Below are positions 24,107-31,753 of a stretch of DNA of 46,727 nt, in pieces; within the stretch, counting starts at the first letter, position 1; each line of letters starts with the position of its first letter. The translations under genes were made by a program, and so were the position numbers. The stretch comes from Clostridiaceae bacterium (GTDB lineage Bacteria; Bacillota; Clostridia; Lachnospirales; Lachnospiraceae), in assembly GCA_902362865.1 (NCBI GenBank), contig CABIYE010000027.1, positions 1 through 46,727 on the forward strand, in the 5' to 3' direction. The notes below the pieces were generated by a model. It worked only from the letters and a program-made list of their open reading frames with translations, was not told the DNA's origin and searched no databases.

Positions 24107-24560
24107 AAAGCATTAGGTGCAATATAACTGCTGACGGCGTAGAATCATGGTGGCTATCTTGGTGGATACCTTGATGGGTGTCATCCTCTAAGTTATCATG
24201 GGTTGCGTCATAGGACTTATCATTGGCTGTACCCATGATAGAGTGAGCATGAGTGATTTGAGCACCCTCACTGCCGTGGGCAATAAGGTGGATACAAAGA
24301 TTCAAAACTGTGTGTGGGATGTCCGGCGATTTATCTTGCTCACTAACTTGGTCATTGACTAAGTTTTTCTGACTAAGTTGGTAATTTACATTTTTCAAGA
24401 TGACTCTGAAATCTGTTGCCGTTGAGAAAATTTTCGGATTATATGCCGCTGTATATCCAGGCGGCTTTTCGGTTTCCCTGACGATTTTGCGTAGGCCGCT
24501 TCCATGACGCTCCATGTATTTCATGCGGTGGAACGGGTCAGCAATCACAGGGCTTGCCAT
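24084..24560 (-). pseudogene. C-terminal remnant of an AAA/HTH ATP-binding regulator
   Basis: On the minus strand, 158 codons encode MASPVIADPFHRMKYMERHGSGLRKIVRETEKPPGYTAAYNPKIFSTATDFRVILKNVNY. This is the conserved middle of a divergent AAA/HTH regulator (the RecG-like AlbA/COG2865 type) that is normally about 450-500 residues. The N-terminal ATPase part is missing, and the C-terminal 60 residues are a His/Asp-rich low-complexity run (THDNLEDDTHQGIHQDSHHDST). Its stop overlaps the end of the XRE gene on the other strand. It is a truncated gene that marks a former neighbour. Confidence 0.65.
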
Positions 24561-24590
24561 ATTGAACGGATACTTTTTAGTGTAAAAAAC

Positions 24591-24647
24591 AAATCAGAAA
24601 ATAAAAACGGAAAATCCGTTGATATTTTCTGATTTGCGGCGTATAAT
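24591..24647 (+). promoter_or_regulatory. Promoter and nested inverted repeat ahead of the ATPase pair
   Basis: A perfect 13-bp dyad AAATCAGAAAATA (24591-24603) / TATTTTCTGATTT (24623-24635) encloses AACGGA-AAA-TCCGTT. The promoter TTGATA (24619-24624), 17-bp spacer, TATAAT (24642-24647) overlaps its 3' arm. The 14-base direct repeat AGAAAATAAAAACG occurs at 24596-24609 and 24657-24670, on either side of the -10. The arrangement suggests a repressor site or an RNA hairpin control. Confidence 0.7.
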
Positions 24648-24699
24648 AAGATTATAAGAAAATAAAAACGAAAAAACTGTTTTTAGAGGAGGACTACCT

Positions 24700-25851
24700 A
24701 TGAAAATACTCCGCATCACCGCACAAGGACTCCCATTATTCAAAAAAGACTTGGATATTTGCTTTTATACGCAGCAACGTGTTTGCGAAGAGGACAAAGA
24801 TAGTCTTTACCGTTTGACGGATAACTACTATCTCCACTCTGCCTGTGCTTTCATTGGAATTAACGCATCTGGCAAGACCTCGGTATTAAAGGTCATTAGC
24901 TTGGCCTTAAATATTGTGAAAAATGAGCCCATCAATCATGTGGAGGCAAAAAGCATTCTTGGCGGAGCGAAGAATGTTACAATCCGCACATATTTTTATG
25001 ATAAGCGTAGCTACGTCTGTTGCTTGGAAACTGTAATTGCGGCAAAGAAGTCGAAAACAGGGGAATATGTGTATTCGATTCTGTCTGAAAGCCTTTGGGA
25101 AAAACCGATTGCAACCGTTAAGTCGAAAAAGTATCTGACAGATTTTACAGGAATGAAGCCTGTAGAGCAGCGCAATAGCGATGAAGCATACCTTTCTGAT
25201 GATGTCAGCTTTGTCATTGCACATAATAAAAAAGCGAATGATACAGTGGAAATATTCAGCCTGCTTTCCTATACGAATGTGAATGTGCTTCCATTTACCG
25301 AAGATATTCCATTGGAGGTAATTGCATTTCTCGATCCGACCATTGAGAAATTGTGTTTTGAGCAGACAGAGGGAAAAACATTTATCCACTTGAAGTTTAA
25401 GGATGAAGAAGAGATTATCCTGAATAATCCGGCAGACCTTGAGCAGTATCTGTCCTCTGGTACGATTAAGGGTATTATTACATTCTCGATGGTAAAGGAA
25501 GTTCTTCATTCAGGTGGTTATCTTCTGGTAGATGAAATAGAGAATCATTTCAACAAGGAAATTGTAACGACCTTAATGCGCTTCTTTATGGACAGCCGAC
25601 TGAACAAAAATGGCGGAACGCTTATTTTCACTACGCATTATCCGGAACTGCTGGACGAATATGACCGAAATGACGGAATTTGTATCGTTAGAAACCGTAA
25701 TGGCATTACAGCAGAAAATTTGAGCTATATATTGAAACGTAATGATATTAAAAAGAGTGATGCTTACCAGAGCGGCTTCCTTGAGGGAACAACGCCAGCA
25801 TATGAAGCGTATATGCGCTTGAAGAAAAGCCTGGCTGCTTCAATCAATTAA
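24700..25851 (+). CDS. AAA-family (AAA_15/RloA-like) ATPase of a putative two-gene defence system
   Basis: A 383-residue ABC/SMC-like ATPase: Walker A GINASGKT (53-60), Walker B LLVDEIENHF (Asp278, Glu279) and a switch His in FTTHYPELLDEY (about 313). No membrane or nuclease domain is fused. The compact layout matches the AAA_15/RloA-like ATPases of abortive-infection modules such as AbiL, PARIS and RloAB, where the ATPase senses phage and controls a small partner. It is followed 12 bases later by a TOPRIM-like gene and is AT-richer than its neighbours, a sign of separate acquisition. The defence role is inference. Confidence 0.8.
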   Translation: MKILRITAQGLPLFKKDLDICFYTQQRVCEEDKDSLYRLTDNYYLHSACAFIGINASGKTSVLKVISLALNIVKNEPINHVEAKSILGGAKNVTIRTYFYDKRSYVCCLETVIAAKKSKTGEYVYSILSESLWEKPIATVKSKKYLTDFTGMKPVEQRNSDEAYLSDDVSFVIAHNKKANDTVEIFSLLSYTNVNVLPFTEDIPLEVIAFLDPTIEKLCFEQTEGKTFIHLKFKDEEEIILNNPADLEQYLSSGTIKGIITFSMVKEVLHSGGYLLVDEIENHFNKEIVTTLMRFFMDSRLNKNGGTLIFTTHYPELLDEYDRNDGICIVRNRNGITAENLSYILKRNDIKKSDAYQSGFLEGTTPAYEAYMRLKKSLAASIN

Positions 25852-25863
25852 GGAGGCGGCAGA

Positions 25864-26382
25864 ATGGAATTAGCAAAATACAAGGCGTGTATATGTGAAG
25901 GCTCTGCCGAAGAAGCTATTATCGACATACTGGTTGATAATGATCTTCTGATTTTCAACAGAGAAGAAATGTTGGAAGAACGTGTTATCCGTTGCAGAAG
26001 TGCTAAACGATTCGAGGAGCGATACTTACGGAAAGGATTCGATGAGCAGATTTCGGTGATACGGATTTTGGATTCTCGTAGAGAGGAATTTCGATTGAGT
26101 AAAGCATATGAGCAGAAAATTGACGTGGTAAATGTCATTACTGCTCCAGAAATTGAAATGCTGATTATTCATGCGGAAGGAGCATATGATCAGTTTAAGC
26201 GTTCTGGAAAAAAACCAAGCGAATTTTGTAAAACAAATCTTCGGATGCATGATGTGAAGTCGTATGATTTTGTGAAGCAGTATTTCAGTAATCCTCAGCT
26301 CTTGGTGAAAGCCATAAAAGAGTATCGCAGAACAGCCAATATCCCCAAAGGAGAATACAGCTTGTCTGATTTGCTGAGATGA
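25864..26382 (+). CDS. RloB/TOPRIM-like small partner of the ATPase
   Basis: A 172-residue protein begins MELAKYKACICEGSAEEAIID, whose C-E-G-x-x-E pattern is the RloB/TOPRIM-like glutamate motif (Glu12). RILDSRREE (Asp70) and APEIEMLIIHAEGAY (94-108) resemble the later TOPRIM-like Asp motif and the NPxFExWxxLH-type motif of RloB. It forms an operon with the AAA ATPase (AAGGAGG ribosome site, 12-base gap). It is probably the effector. The family is divergent, so homology is moderate: a TOPRIM-like nuclease or a related fold, not proven. Confidence 0.6.
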   Translation: MELAKYKACICEGSAEEAIIDILVDNDLLIFNREEMLEERVIRCRSAKRFEERYLRKGFDEQISVIRILDSRREEFRLSKAYEQKIDVVNVITAPEIEMLIIHAEGAYDQFKRSGKKPSEFCKTNLRMHDVKSYDFVKQYFSNPQLLVKAIKEYRRTANIPKGEYSLSDLLR

Positions 26383-26478
26383 GCGTTGCTTTTTTGATAC
26401 ATTAGCCGTGACTCAAATGGTCACCAGGAGATAAACGGGTACCAGTTTACAGAAAACAGAATAGAATCGTCTTTGATG

Positions 26479-26509
26479 CCTCGTTGGGAAACCAACGGGG
26501 TATTTTTTT
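26479..26509 (+). terminator. Terminator after the ATPase/TOPRIM-like pair
   Basis: CCTCGTTGG, GAAA loop, CCAACGGGG, then TATTTTTTT. It lies 97 bases after the stop codon. Confidence 0.8.
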
Positions 26510-26561
26510 GCCTCAATCTGGCTGTATAGAACACTGAAAAAGTCAAAACGAACCGTATGTA

Positions 26562-26888
26562 GTCCTGCAAGGACAACCAAAGTGCGCCTACGAGGCCAAC
26601 GCGAAACCGGAGGATTCTTGTTAAACTTACTTTGTAAGGACGAAAGTCCGGATGTCCCTTGAAAACTGAATACTCATTCTTCAGGTACATTCCTGTTTGG
26701 TCGAGCCTTCGACTGCACGCCATGAAGCCCATCGGGGCGATAGCGGTTTCGCAGAAGCAAATGCCGGATTGCAACCGGCGGCGGTGTTAAAGCCGGACAG
26801 GGACAATGATACTTCCGTAATTCGCGGTCCGGCCATAAGGAAGGCGGGATGGTTAAATTCCAATGGAGCAGTGAAGCACACTGCCGCC
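26562..26888. ncRNA. Candidate structured RNA region
   Basis: No convincing gene spans 26510-27030, but helices are dense: GTCCT-GCA-AGGAC (26562-26574), GCCT-ACG-AGGC (26586-26596), CTTAC-TTT-GTAAG (26626-26638), GGAC-GAAA-GTCC (26638-26649), GTCGA-GCCT-TCGAC (26700-26713) and GCCGG/CCGGC (26763-26779). An 11-bp long-range stem, GGCGGCGGTGT (26777-26787) with ACACTGCCGCC (26878-26888, one G-U), encloses GCCGGAC/GTCCGGC (26792-26798, 26827-26833). GCAGTG/CACTGC (26868-26884) competes with it. A 93-codon open frame (26697-26978) exists but lacks a ribosome site and protein-like content. The start GTGCGCC at 26582 is weakly reminiscent of group II introns. Strand and identity are unknown. Confidence 0.4.
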
Positions 26889-27030
26889 TGTGAGAAATCC
26901 TACATCTCTGGGGTGATAAGAAAAAGTACAGAGAAACCATATTTTCAGAAAGCGCTGCCGGGTGCTGTATCAGCATGATACCTGGCAGGCTTTATCCATA
27001 TCAGTGTATGGAGATTGGAGACAACAGCAT

Positions 27031-27453
27031 ATGAAAGAAAACTGGGTTTATCGGCGAGGTGATTTATATCTCGCCAATCTCGGTGTTCCGGTCGGATCAA
27101 AGCAGGGCGGTGTTCGTCCTGTTGTGGTTCTTCAGAATGATGTCGGCAATTATTATGCGCCGACGATCACGATTGCTCCGCTGACATCGAAAATTGAGAA
27201 GAAGCGAAAACAGCCAACGCATTTCTTTCTCCGTAAAGCAAAGGGACTGGCAAAACCGTCTATGGTATTGGCAGAACAGCTCGACACCTGCGACAAGATA
27301 TGCGTGATTCGCTATCTTGGGCGGGTAAGTAAGGGGCAGATGCGTGGGATTGATGAAGCTGTAAGGATTCAACTTGGATATTACATTCCGGAACAAGCAG
27401 AGAAAAAAAGACAGGGCAAATGCCGAAAGGATGGCGAAGAAGGCGATGGATAA
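27031..27453 (+). CDS. PemK/MazF-family toxin
   Basis: A 140-residue protein (VYRRGDLYLANLGVPVGSKQGGVRPVVVLQNDVGNYYAPTITIAPLTSK ... GLAKPSMVLAEQLDTCDKICVIRYLGRVSKGQMRGIDEAVRIQLG) is a MazF-type mRNA endonuclease. The GDxYxxxLxxxxGSEQGGxRPVxVxQ core is intact. The ATG at 27031 is preceded by GGAG. No MazE-like antitoxin lies immediately upstream, which instead holds the hairpin-rich region. It overlaps the next gene at 27431. MazF toxins near ICE integrase genes may stabilise the element; that is inference. Confidence 0.85.
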   Translation: MKENWVYRRGDLYLANLGVPVGSKQGGVRPVVVLQNDVGNYYAPTITIAPLTSKIEKKRKQPTHFFLRKAKGLAKPSMVLAEQLDTCDKICVIRYLGRVSKGQMRGIDEAVRIQLGYYIPEQAEKKRQGKCRKDGEEGDG

Positions 27454-27676
27454 ACTGATTACAAGGAAAGAAGCAGCCAGTATACTGGGAATCAGCGTAA
27501 AAACACTGGATGCTGCAAGAACAGACGGTTTGATCTCCTATGTTCAGTATGTGGAAAACGGCTGCGTTTATTTCACGGAAGTGGGGATTCAGGAGTACAT
27601 TGCAAAATGTACGCACCGTGCAAAACCGATGGAACGTGCTGCGACATATCGCAAACCTCGAAGCTTTCGGCGGTGA
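27431..27676 (+). CDS. Excisionase-like HTH protein
   Basis: An 81-residue protein carries a MerR/excisionase-type HTH (ITRKEAASILGISVKTLDAARTDGLISYVQYVENGCVYFTEVGIQEYIAKC) and a basic tail. Such proteins bend attachment-site DNA and direct the integrase toward excision. It overlaps the MazF gene by 23 bases and lies 71 bases before the first integrase. An in-frame ATG at 27446 with GAAGAAGG is an alternative start. Confidence 0.7.
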   Translation: MAKKAMDKLITRKEAASILGISVKTLDAARTDGLISYVQYVENGCVYFTEVGIQEYIAKCTHRAKPMERAATYRKPRSFRR

Positions 27677-27747
27677 AAATCGACATCGTTGAGTATGGAC
27701 GATGAATCCGCAATAATGAAAGCATCAACAGGATTGGAGGTAATGAT

Positions 27748-28956
27748 ATGGCGGCAAGAAGAATGATGCTTCCCGATTATGGTACGGTGAGTATGAAGGG
27801 AACGCAATATTATCGAACCCGTGTAACAGATCAGCAGGGACGGCGGGTTTCCTTATATGCAAGAACGAGAGAGGAACTGTACCAGAAGGAACAGGAAGCG
27901 ATCCAGCAGATTGAGAACAAGACGTATTGCCGCAGTACACCTACAGTGGAGGAGTATTGCGAGAAATGGCTGCTGATGCAGTCGGCACAGATCAGGATGA
28001 CAACGCTGATTGACTATACATCGAAAGTGAAGAACTACATCATCAAGCCATTGGGCGATATGCATATGGGAGATGTAACAGCAGATGACATTCGCCTGGC
28101 ACTGTTGGCGGCATCGAAAAAGTCGGCATCCGTGTACAAATCAGTGAATGTTCTATATAAGTGTATTTTCACGGCAGCAATGGAGAGTAAGATCATTGAT
28201 GAGAATCCGACCATCTATCTGAAGAAGAATGTGGGCGGGATTCCCCAGAAGGACCGCCTCCCGCTTACGGATGAGCAGGTGGATAAGCTGCTGGATGCCA
28301 TTTACGGCTTACCGCCGTATGTGTTCGTGATGCTGGGGCTGTACGCAGGATTGCGGAGAGAAGAAATCCTCGGACTTCAATGGGATTCGGTGTATCTTGA
28401 TTGCGAGGCTCCGTACCTTACCGTTCGGAGAGCCTGGCATACGGAGCATAATCGTCCGGTGATTCTGACAGAGCTGAAAACAAAGGCAGCGCATCGGAAT
28501 GTCCCTCTGCCGGACAATCTTCTGGAATGTCTGAAAGAGGCGAAGAAGACATCGACATCGGATTTTGTGGTTGCAAACCGGGATGGAGACCCGTTGTCCT
28601 ATACGCAGTTCAAGAGATTATGGCAGTATATCGTAACTCGTACCACCAAGGAACGCTGCTATTACCGCTATGAAGATGGCAAGAGGGTGAAGCATACGGT
28701 GAAGCCGGTTCTGGGGCAAAAGGCAGCACACAATGGAAATGTGGTTTACAGTCTGGACTTTGAGGTGACTCCGCATCAGCTGCGGCACACCTACATTACG
28801 AATCTGATTCATGCTTCGGTTGACCCGAAGACGGTTCAGTATCTTGCCGGTCATGAAAGCAGCAAGATCACCATGGATATTTACGCCAAGGTGAAATATA
28901 ATCGCCCAGAGCAGCTCGCAGGAGTGCTGGAAGATGCTTTTGCATCGTGGGATTAA
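27748..28956 (+). CDS. int: Tyrosine recombinase (ICE integrase 1)
   Basis: A 402-residue site-specific recombinase with the full catalytic set: Arg203 (GLRREE), His343-x-x-Arg346 (HQLRHTYITNLI), His369 (LAGHESSK) and Tyr379 (MDIYAKVKY). The N-terminus has an arm-binding segment (TVSMKGTQYYRTRVTDQQGRRVSLYARTREELYQKEQEA) and a SAM-like core-binding domain follows. It catalyses integration and excision of the ICE. GGAGGTAATG precedes the start. A terminator at 28979 separates it from the paralogue that follows. Confidence 0.92.
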   Translation: MAARRMMLPDYGTVSMKGTQYYRTRVTDQQGRRVSLYARTREELYQKEQEAIQQIENKTYCRSTPTVEEYCEKWLLMQSAQIRMTTLIDYTSKVKNYIIKPLGDMHMGDVTADDIRLALLAASKKSASVYKSVNVLYKCIFTAAMESKIIDENPTIYLKKNVGGIPQKDRLPLTDEQVDKLLDAIYGLPPYVFVMLGLYAGLRREEILGLQWDSVYLDCEAPYLTVRRAWHTEHNRPVILTELKTKAAHRNVPLPDNLLECLKEAKKTSTSDFVVANRDGDPLSYTQFKRLWQYIVTRTTKERCYYRYEDGKRVKHTVKPVLGQKAAHNGNVVYSLDFEVTPHQLRHTYITNLIHASVDPKTVQYLAGHESSKITMDIYAKVKYNRPEQLAGVLEDAFASWD

Positions 28957-28978
28957 GAGTAAATCAGAAAGAAATTAG

Positions 28979-29009
28979 GGCAGGGATGGTCAAAAATCCC
29001 TGCCTTTTT
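28979..29009 (+). terminator. Terminator between the two integrase genes
   Basis: GGCAGGGAT (28979-28987) and ATCCCTGCC (28996-29004) form a perfect 9-bp stem followed by TTTTT. Confidence 0.85.
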
Positions 29010-29026
29010 ACATACATTCGACATCC

Positions 29027-29055
29027 TTGAAGGAAGTGCTGTACGCCATGATAAT
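29027..29055 (+). promoter_or_regulatory. Promoter of integrase 2
   Basis: TTGAAG (29027-29032), 17-bp spacer, GATAAT (29050-29055), 46 bases upstream of the start codon. Confidence 0.5.
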
Positions 29056-29101
29056 AAAAGTGACAACACGCAATGTATGAAGATAGATAGGAGGAGAACA
29101 C

Positions 29102-30313
29102 ATGGCTAAAGGGAAAAAGCGTCCTGCTGAACTTCCGGAATACGGAACAGTGATGATGAAAGGGGTACAGTATTACCGCACCCGGATTACAGATGCAGAC
29201 GGAAAGAGAGTGGCGATTTACGGGCTGACACGCGAAGAATTGTATGACCGGGTGGAAAATGCCCAGAAGAAAATCGCGGAAGTGGTTTTCCATAGAGAGA
29301 ATCCGACCGTGGAAGAGTACTGTGAAAAATGGTTGCTGATGCGGTCTGGAACGGTAAGAACTAATACGTTGGAAGGATACGCACGGATGGTGAATCGGTA
29401 CATCGTGGGTCCGATTGGACAGATGTATATGGACGAGGTGACCACAGATGACCTGCGGCTGCTGATGGTTCCGTTATCAAAAGGTTCTTCCGGAATGTAT
29501 GGCCAGCTCAATATGCTGATTAAGAACATTTTTAATTCAGCAGAAGAGAGCAAGGTGATTAAAGAGAATCCATCCAAAACGATTTGCGCAAGAGGCGGAA
29601 AGCCAGCGAAACGGCGCGAGGCTTTGACGGATGAACAGACTGCCATTTTGCTGGATAGCATTCGTGAGCTTCCACCGTATGTCTTCGTGATGATCGGTTT
29701 GTACGCGGGATTGCGTAGAGAAGAGATCCTTGGATTAAAATGGGACTGCGTATTCCTGGATGAAAAAACGCCGTACATTTCGGTAAGGCGTGCATGGCAT
29801 GTGGAAGGCGGTGAGCCGGTAGTCAACACGCTATTGAAGACACCGGCAGCAAAACGAGATGTTCCGATTCCAAAATGCCTGGTAGCCTGTCTCAAGGAAG
29901 AAAGGGAAAAATCAGAATCGGAATATGTGATCTCGAATTCGAAGGGAACTGTTTTGACGGAAACACAGTTTGTGAGAGTCTGGAAGTACATAACAGTCCG
30001 TTCTACTGCAGAACGCTGTTATTACACTTATGTAAATGGACAGTCCATCAAGCATAGAATAAAGCCAAGGCTTGGTGAGCATCAGCCGAATAATCCCAAA
30101 CTGGTGTATACGATGGACTTCAAGGTGACTCCGCACATGCTGCGGCACACCTACATCACCAATCTGATTTACAAAGGTGTTGATCCTAAGACGGTGCAGT
30201 ATCTGGCAGGCCATGAGAACAGCAAAACGACTATGGACATCTATGCGAAAGTCAAGTACAATAAACCTGAGGAATTAAGCAGCGTTGTGAATGCTGCATT
30301 CGGGCTGCGTTAA
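29102..30313 (+). CDS. int: Tyrosine recombinase (ICE integrase 2), paralogue of integrase 1
   Basis: A 403-residue recombinase, by eye more than half identical to integrase 1 along its whole length (YGTVMMKGVQYYRTRITDADGKRVAIYGLTREELYDRVENA; LPPYVFVMIGLYAGLRREEILGLKWD). The catalytic Arg (GLRREE), HMLRHTYITNLI, LAGHENSK and MDIYAKVKY motifs are all present, so both copies look active. It has its own promoter and ribosome site (AGGAGGAG). It is the last gene of the ICE, and its stop is followed by direct repeats that could be arm sites. Confidence 0.92.
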   Translation: MAKGKKRPAELPEYGTVMMKGVQYYRTRITDADGKRVAIYGLTREELYDRVENAQKKIAEVVFHRENPTVEEYCEKWLLMRSGTVRTNTLEGYARMVNRYIVGPIGQMYMDEVTTDDLRLLMVPLSKGSSGMYGQLNMLIKNIFNSAEESKVIKENPSKTICARGGKPAKRREALTDEQTAILLDSIRELPPYVFVMIGLYAGLRREEILGLKWDCVFLDEKTPYISVRRAWHVEGGEPVVNTLLKTPAAKRDVPIPKCLVACLKEEREKSESEYVISNSKGTVLTETQFVRVWKYITVRSTAERCYYTYVNGQSIKHRIKPRLGEHQPNNPKLVYTMDFKVTPHMLRHTYITNLIYKGVDPKTVQYLAGHENSKTTMDIYAKVKYNKPEELSSVVNAAFGLR

Positions 30314-30339
30314 ACTGCACCAAAAATTTCGCGATTTCG

Positions 30340-30360
30340 TGGGTTTACCTATGGGTTTAC
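30340..30360. repeat. Direct repeat TGGGTTTAC, possible integrase arm sites
   Basis: TGGGTTTAC occurs at 30340-30348 and again at 30352-30360 (12-base period), just after integrase 2. Short direct repeats inside an ICE end are typical arm-type integrase sites. No attR core can be fixed without the left end. The rest of 30314-30490 shows no gene. Confidence 0.45.
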
Positions 30361-30496
30361 TGAGAGAGGAAAGCCCGAAAAACCGCATGAATACTGGTCT
30401 TTTTGGATCAAGGTCAGGTAATACGGTCTCAAAGCAGCTCGTAGAGCACCTCAGTTCAGCAAGCGTTAGGAAATTGTATATCTTATTGCATGGTAG

Positions 30497-30527
30497 ACCC
30501 ACAAACATTGTGTTTGTGGGTTTTTTT
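30497..30527 (+). terminator. Strong terminator near the right end of the ICE
   Basis: ACCCACAAAC (30497-30506) and GTTTGTGGGT (30512-30521) form a perfect 10-bp stem followed by TTTTTT. Confidence 0.9.
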
Positions 30528-30552
30528 AGGTGATAACTGTGGTAAACTTATA

Positions 30553-30584
30553 TTGTCAAGTATATATAGTCAACTATATATACT
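30553..30584 (+). promoter_or_regulatory. Promoter/operator of the first LysR gene
   Basis: TTGTCA (30553-30558) precedes a perfect 11-bp palindrome AGTATATATAG-4-CTATATATACT (30559-30584) that also contains TATATA and TATACT as possible -10 boxes. A repressor or the LysR protein itself could bind here. Confidence 0.55.
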
Positions 30585-30610
30585 ATAGAATGAAATGAGG
30601 AGGTAATGCC

Positions 30611-31501
30611 ATGGAAATTAGAGTGCTTCGTTATTTTCTCGCGGTTGTCCGGGAAGAAGGAATCAATCGGGCGGCAGAGGCCTTACATATTACACAGCCG
30701 ACACTCAGCCGCCAGTTATCACAGTTGGAAGAAGAAGTCGGCGTCAAACTGTTTCACAGAGGTGCGAAAAAAATCACATTGACAAACGAGGGAATCTTGC
30801 TGCGGAGGCGGGCAGAAGAAATTTTGTCTTTGGTTGATCGGACACAGCGGGAGTTGACCTGGCAGGATGAACTTGTGGAAGGCAGAATTGTGATTGGCGG
30901 CGGAGAATTGGCGGCTATGCAGGTTTTGCCGGAAATCATTGAAAGATTTCGTGAGAAATATCCGCTTGTTACATTCGATATTTTCACAGGAAACGCCGAC
31001 CTGGTAAAAGAGCAGATGGAAAAAGGCCTAATTGACATTGGTGTATTGTTGGAGCCGGTCGATATAGAAAAGTTTGAATTTATCCGCTTACAGGGAAAGG
31101 AACGGTGGGTTGTCTTAATGCGCCCGGATGATCCGCTTGCGGAGAAAGAAGCGGTAAATGCAAAAGATCTGGATAATATGCCGCTCATCCTTCCGAGAAG
31201 GACAAATGTACAGAATGAATTATCCAACTGGCTGGGAGATTTTTTTCAGGAGCAGCAGGTTCTCTTTACCAGTAATTTAACGACGAACAGCGCCATTATG
31301 GTTCAGAGAGGCCTGGCATATTCCCTTGTTATTGAGGGGGCGATTCCGTTCTGGGATAAAGAGAAAATTGCATACCGGCCATTGTCTCCGGAGCTTACCG
31401 CAAACAGCGTGCTGGCTTGGAAAAGGCAGCAGCCGTTTAGTCTGGCAGCGACGAAATTCATAGAATACATGAAATACTTTTTAGGCATAACAAAGGTGTA
31501 G
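30611..31501 (+). CDS. LysR-family transcriptional regulator 1
   Basis: A 296-residue LysR regulator: the N-terminal winged HTH (MEIRVLRYFLAVVREEGINRAAEALHITQPTLSRQLSQLEEEVGVKLFHRG) is followed by a periplasmic-binding-like effector domain from about residue 90 (GRIVIGGGELAAMQVLPEIIERF). GAGGAGG precedes the start. It is the first gene to the right of the ICE end and carries its own palindromic promoter. The effector is unknown. Confidence 0.92.
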   Translation: MEIRVLRYFLAVVREEGINRAAEALHITQPTLSRQLSQLEEEVGVKLFHRGAKKITLTNEGILLRRRAEEILSLVDRTQRELTWQDELVEGRIVIGGGELAAMQVLPEIIERFREKYPLVTFDIFTGNADLVKEQMEKGLIDIGVLLEPVDIEKFEFIRLQGKERWVVLMRPDDPLAEKEAVNAKDLDNMPLILPRRTNVQNELSNWLGDFFQEQQVLFTSNLTTNSAIMVQRGLAYSLVIEGAIPFWDKEKIAYRPLSPELTANSVLAWKRQQPFSLAATKFIEYMKYFLGITKV

Positions 31502-31630
31502 AAAAAAGTTAAAGGCAAAGATTCCATTTATTTGGTATAACAGCATTTTGACGGTTCGCTGCTGTGTGCAGTATTTGCCAGATTATTATATAAAGGATAT
31601 CACAAAGTTGGAAAGTTCAATATGGTCTGC

Positions 31631-31659
31631 TTGCTTTTGTTCGTATATCCGCATATAAT
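31631..31659 (+). promoter_or_regulatory. Promoter of the second LysR gene
   Basis: TTGCTT (31631-31636), 17-bp spacer, TATAAT (31654-31659), about 95 bases before the start codon. The rest of 31502-31753 has no gene. Confidence 0.55.
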
Positions 31660-31753
31660 AAAAGCGACGGGGTACAGCGTTTCGGACGTTCATGAATGAT
31701 ACCAAAAACGGCGGAAAAGCCGAAAGATTTAAGAAAGAGAAGAGGTGATATTG

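Noticed and set aside
24107..24560. Repeated CATGG/TGGTG strings on the + strand as a repeat array
   Set aside because: They fall in the His/Asp-rich tail of the minus-strand regulator remnant and have no constant period or spacer, so not CRISPR or a tandem array.
26582..26900. A definite group II intron call
   Set aside because: A GTGCG-like start and GNRA loop are present, but I could not find a convincing domain V or an intron-encoded reverse transcriptase.
26697..26978. A 93-codon open frame in the hairpin-rich region
   Set aside because: No Shine-Dalgarno, biased composition, and it spans strong inverted repeats; more consistent with a structured non-coding region.
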